DNA of 64,000 nucleotides from Rhodopseudomonas rhenobacensis (GTDB lineage Bacteria; Pseudomonadota; Alphaproteobacteria; Rhizobiales; Xanthobacteraceae), in contig NZ_JACHIH010000018.1 of NCBI RefSeq assembly GCF_014203125.1, positions 1-64,000 of the forward strand, read 5' to 3'. The position numbers and the translations under genes are program-made. Positions 62,000-64,000 of this stretch are shown here, one piece after another. The notes below the pieces were generated by a model. It saw only the letters and a list, made by a program, of their open reading frames with translations. It searched no databases and was not told where the DNA came from. Each line of letters begins with the position of its first letter. Positions within the stretch are counted from its first letter, which is position 1.

Positions 62000-62858
62000 C
62001 GGCCCACGCCATCAGACAACACCAAGTTCAACACCAACCAGTTCAACACCAAGAAGAAACGGCACCACCCACTTCGCAGCATCAAAATGAATACGGAAAC
62101 GCCCAAGGACAGACTTCAAAGATTTCAAAAATAAGAAGCGTCCAAGGACAGGTTGATAACAAGAAACCACGGAAACGCCCAAGGACTTCAATTCAAGCAG
62201 CGCGACCAAGACCAACAAGAACACTGACAACAAGTAACAAGAACACCAAGACCAATCGGAAACGCCCAAGGACTTCGCCTTCACGCTGACCCCGGCACCA
62301 GATTGGGGGAGCGCCCAAGGACTTCGCAACAAAGGACTTCGCAACACAACAACAGAACAAAATACGGAAACGCCCAAGGACCCAGGGAGACTTCAAAGCA
62401 GACGTCATGGCGGCCGCCGAACCAGCTTCAGCGGATGACCACAGACTGCGACAAGCAGCGACGCGCGCGATCCCGGCATCAGATCAGGACGCGCCCAAGG
62501 ACGGAAGAGACGACATAACAAAACAAAAACCGATACGGAAACGCCCAAGGACTTGTCTTTCCGAAAACCTGACTCACAGCTTCAACGAAGTCAGGACTTC
62601 GACGTCGTCATGGGGCAATCGTGATGACGCGGCGTTGTTGCGACGACGCATCCAGGGCACCACGCGATGCCCTGGATGCTTCGCTTGCCGAGCGGGCGCC
62701 GCCTCGGCGCGCGGCGACGTAACACTCAAAGAATCGATCGAAGGATCCGGCGACAAGGATCCGCGCGCGACATCTGTGCTGCAAGATTTGCTTCAAGCCG
62801 GTCTCGACAGCCAAGTCGGGAAACGCCCAAAGCAAGGGGCAAGGAAAGGTTCGCTACG
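62000..62858 (+). other. A/C-rich non-coding region with repeated GGAAACGCCCAAGGAC motif
   Basis: 859 bases without a convincing gene. From 62000 to about 62560 the + strand is rich in A and C, poor in T and much less GC-rich than the flanks. Five perfect copies of GGAAACGCCCAAGGAC start at 62095, 62171, 62258, 62366 and 62537. Variants are at 62134, 62307, 62487 and 62819. Three perfect copies share the longer ATACGGAAACGCCCAAGGAC. The part from 62600 on returns to normal GC and holds a 12-bp hairpin. Long leader RNA, multi-motif regulatory RNA, Rho-dependent termination region or protein-binding region are all possible. Confidence 0.8.
62648..62679. repeat. 12-bp hairpin, REP-type
   Basis: GCATCCAGGGCA-CCACGCGA-TGCCCTGGATGC: perfect 12-bp stem with an 8-base loop, preceded by GTTGTTGCGACGAC, a string also similar to the loop of the hairpin after bfr. 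No U-run. Probably a dispersed palindrome. Confidence 0.65.
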
Positions 62859-63617
62859 ATGCAGTTGCAAGACGTCTCCGTCCTGATCACCGGCGGCGGC
62901 TCTGGACTGGGAGCCGCCACCGCGCGGGCGATGGCCGCCAAGGGCGCCAAGGTCGCGGTGCTCGACATGAACAAGGATAATGCCGAAGCGGTCGCCGCCG
63001 AGATCGGCGGGGTGGCCTGCGTCGGCGATGTTTCCGAAGAAGCCCCGGTGCAGGAAGCGATCGCCAAGGCGGAAGCCGCGCATGGCGTGATCCGCGTGCT
63101 GGTGAATTGCGCCGGCATCGGCGCCGCGGCGAAGACCGTCGGCAAGAACGGCGCGCTGCCGCTCGATCAGTTCTCCCGCGTCATCAAGGTCAATCTGATC
63201 GGCTCGTTCAATTGCATTCGCCTGGTCGCCGAGCGGATGCAGAGCGCGCCGCCGATCGGCGAGGAGCGCGGCGTCGTCATCAGCACCGCGAGCGTGGCGG
63301 CGTTCGATGGCCAGGTCGGGCAGGCGGCGTATTCCGCCTCCAAGGGCGGCATCGTCGGCATGACGCTGCCGGTGGCGCGCGATCTCGCCTCGTTGAACAT
63401 CCGCGTCATGACCATCGCGCCCGGCCTATTTCTGACGCCGCTGCTGAAGGGCCTTCCCGAAGAAGCGCAGAAGAGCCTCGGCGCCCAGGTGCCGCATCCG
63501 GCGCGGCTCGGCGATCCGTCCGAATACGCCATGCTGGCCGTGCACATCGTCGAGAACCCGATGCTGAACGGCGAGACCATCCGGCTCGACGGCGCGATTC
63601 GCATGGCGCCGCGCTAG
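62859..63617 (+). CDS. Short-chain dehydrogenase (3-hydroxyacyl-CoA dehydrogenase type II-like)
   Basis: 252 residues from the ATG at 62859, set by AAGGAAAGG upstream. Classical [23 protein letters not shown] for NAD binding, Asp at the end of strand 2 ([10 protein letters not shown] preference), NCAGIG, Ser in [12 protein letters not shown] and the catalytic YSASKGG. The C-terminus [19 protein letters not shown] is like type II 3-hydroxyacyl-CoA dehydrogenases (HSD17B10). Expected to oxidise a 3-hydroxyacyl-CoA in beta-oxidation. Followed at 64 bases by an acyl-CoA dehydrogenase gene. Confidence 0.92.
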   Translation: MQLQDVSVLITGGGSGLGAATARAMAAKGAKVAVLDMNKDNAEAVAAEIGGVACVGDVSEEAPVQEAIAKAEAAHGVIRVLVNCAGIGAAAKTVGKNGALPLDQFSRVIKVNLIGSFNCIRLVAERMQSAPPIGEERGVVISTASVAAFDGQVGQAAYSASKGGIVGMTLPVARDLASLNIRVMTIAPGLFLTPLLKGLPEEAQKSLGAQVPHPARLGDPSEYAMLAVHIVENPMLNGETIRLDGAIRMAPR

Positions 63618-63681
63618 AAGAGGCGATCCGGAGACGATGCGCCGCGCGGTGCGCGCGGCAAAAAACATGGGACCAACGCCA

Positions 63682-64000
63682 TGAATTTCGATTTCTCCGA
63701 CGAACAGAAACAACTACGCGAGCAGGCGCGGCGCTTCCTCGCCGAGAAGTGCCCGCCGAAAGCGGTGCGCGAGGTGCTCGACGGCAAGGCGCCCTACGAC
63801 CGCGCGCTGTGGCAGGGCTTTGCCGAGATGGGATTTCTCGGCGTGGCGATTCCCGAACAGTACGGCGGCGCCGGCGCCGGCCAGCTCGAGCTCTGCGTGC
63901 TGGCCGAAGAGGTCGGCCGCGCGCTGGCCCCGGTGCCGTTTTCTTCCACGGTGTATCTCGCCGCCGAGGCCTTGCTGATGGCGGGCTCCGAGGCGCAGAA
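63682..64000 (+). CDS. Acyl-CoA dehydrogenase, 5' part (cut by window end)
   Basis: The first 106 residues are visible: MNFDFSDEQKQLREQARRFL, then GFAEMGFLGVAIPEQYGGAG and ELCVLAEEVGRALAPVPFSS. This is the N-terminal helical domain of acyl-CoA dehydrogenases. The frame is open to the last base; the FAD and catalytic Glu regions lie outside. With the SDR and CoA ligase it makes a beta-oxidation-type set. Confidence 0.9.

Noticed and set aside
62012-62377. 121-codon - strand ORF in the repeat region
   Set aside because: Its Val/Leu/Ser-rich sequence with recurring SLGVS/LGRF is just translation of the repeated DNA motif; no start context.
62095-62552. CRISPR array
   Set aside because: The repeated unit is only 16 bases, spacings are irregular (about 25-155), variants are frequent and no cas genes are present.
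62407-62886. 159-codon + strand ORF in the repeat region
   Set aside because: Runs across the repeats and into the dehydrogenase start in another frame; composition not protein-like.

Overview
The window is high-GC alphaproteobacterial chromosome, most like the Nitrobacteraceae (Rhodopseudomonas/Bradyrhizobium type). The evidence is the division and cell-wall cluster with GTGA/ATGA-style overlaps, an alphaproteobacterial RNase P RNA, a RubisCO-like protein, a TPP-controlled thi operon starting with thiO, and many dispersed palindromic repeats. Species assignment is inference. The first ~105 bases are an almost pure G/C homopolymer stretch that looks like a poor-quality contig end. No tRNA, rRNA, CRISPR array, prophage or complete insertion sequence was seen.

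Layout. 0.2-4.3 kb: two rhodanese-type sulfurtransferases, a Pro/Ala-rich membrane-anchored protein and an L,D-transpeptidase. 5-9.7 kb: EttA, two back-to-back toxin-antitoxin pairs (VapBC, BrnTA), trans-aconitate methyltransferase and a YqhA-type membrane protein. 9.8-14.5 kb: a duplicated small coiled-coil gene leading into a lytic transglycosylase, two small secreted glycine-zipper proteins, a bacterioferritin-associated ferredoxin with a long His-rich tail beside bacterioferritin, and a DapA-like gene fragment. 14.6-26.5 kb: small hypothetical proteins, a chemoreceptor, a DoxX/DUF2188 pair, a membrane-anchored multi-zinc-ribbon protein, a RAYT transposase remnant among its likely REP palindromes, lipoproteins and a hemerythrin-PAS-GGDEF protein. 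26.9-32.1 kb: thiO-thiS-thiG-thiE-thiC behind a TPP riboswitch. 32.2-37.6 kb: PRC-barrel protein, type II NADH dehydrogenase, DUF4403 protein and a second L,D-transpeptidase. 37.8-40.7 kb: an ABC importer of the nitrate/sulfonate/taurine type, followed by a triplicated ~296-bp repeat. 42-47 kb: extensin-like lipoprotein and a TetR/EmrA/EmrB efflux module with a palindromic operator. 47.1-50 kb: a cupin and a RubisCO-like protein (candidate methylthio-sugar salvage), rnpB and an AmiD-type amidase. 50.7-59.5 kb: rsmH-ftsL-ftsI-murE-murF-mraY-murD. 59.5-64 kb: acyl-CoA synthetase, TetR regulator, short-chain dehydrogenase and the start of an acyl-CoA dehydrogenase, a CoA-thioester degradation cluster.

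The strongest candidate for something undescribed is the ~860-base non-coding stretch at 62000-62858, between the TetR gene and the dehydrogenase. It is A/C-rich and T-poor on the + strand, unlike everything around it, and carries five perfect copies of a 16-mer (GGAAACGCCCAAGGAC) plus several variants at irregular spacing. It could be a multi-site regulatory RNA or long leader, or a multi-site protein-binding region. Other points of interest are the tandem array that copied the 3' end of an ABC ATPase gene, the His-rich Bfd, a dcw cluster that stops after murD and has no visible mraZ, and an L,D-transpeptidase whose motif Arg is Gly.
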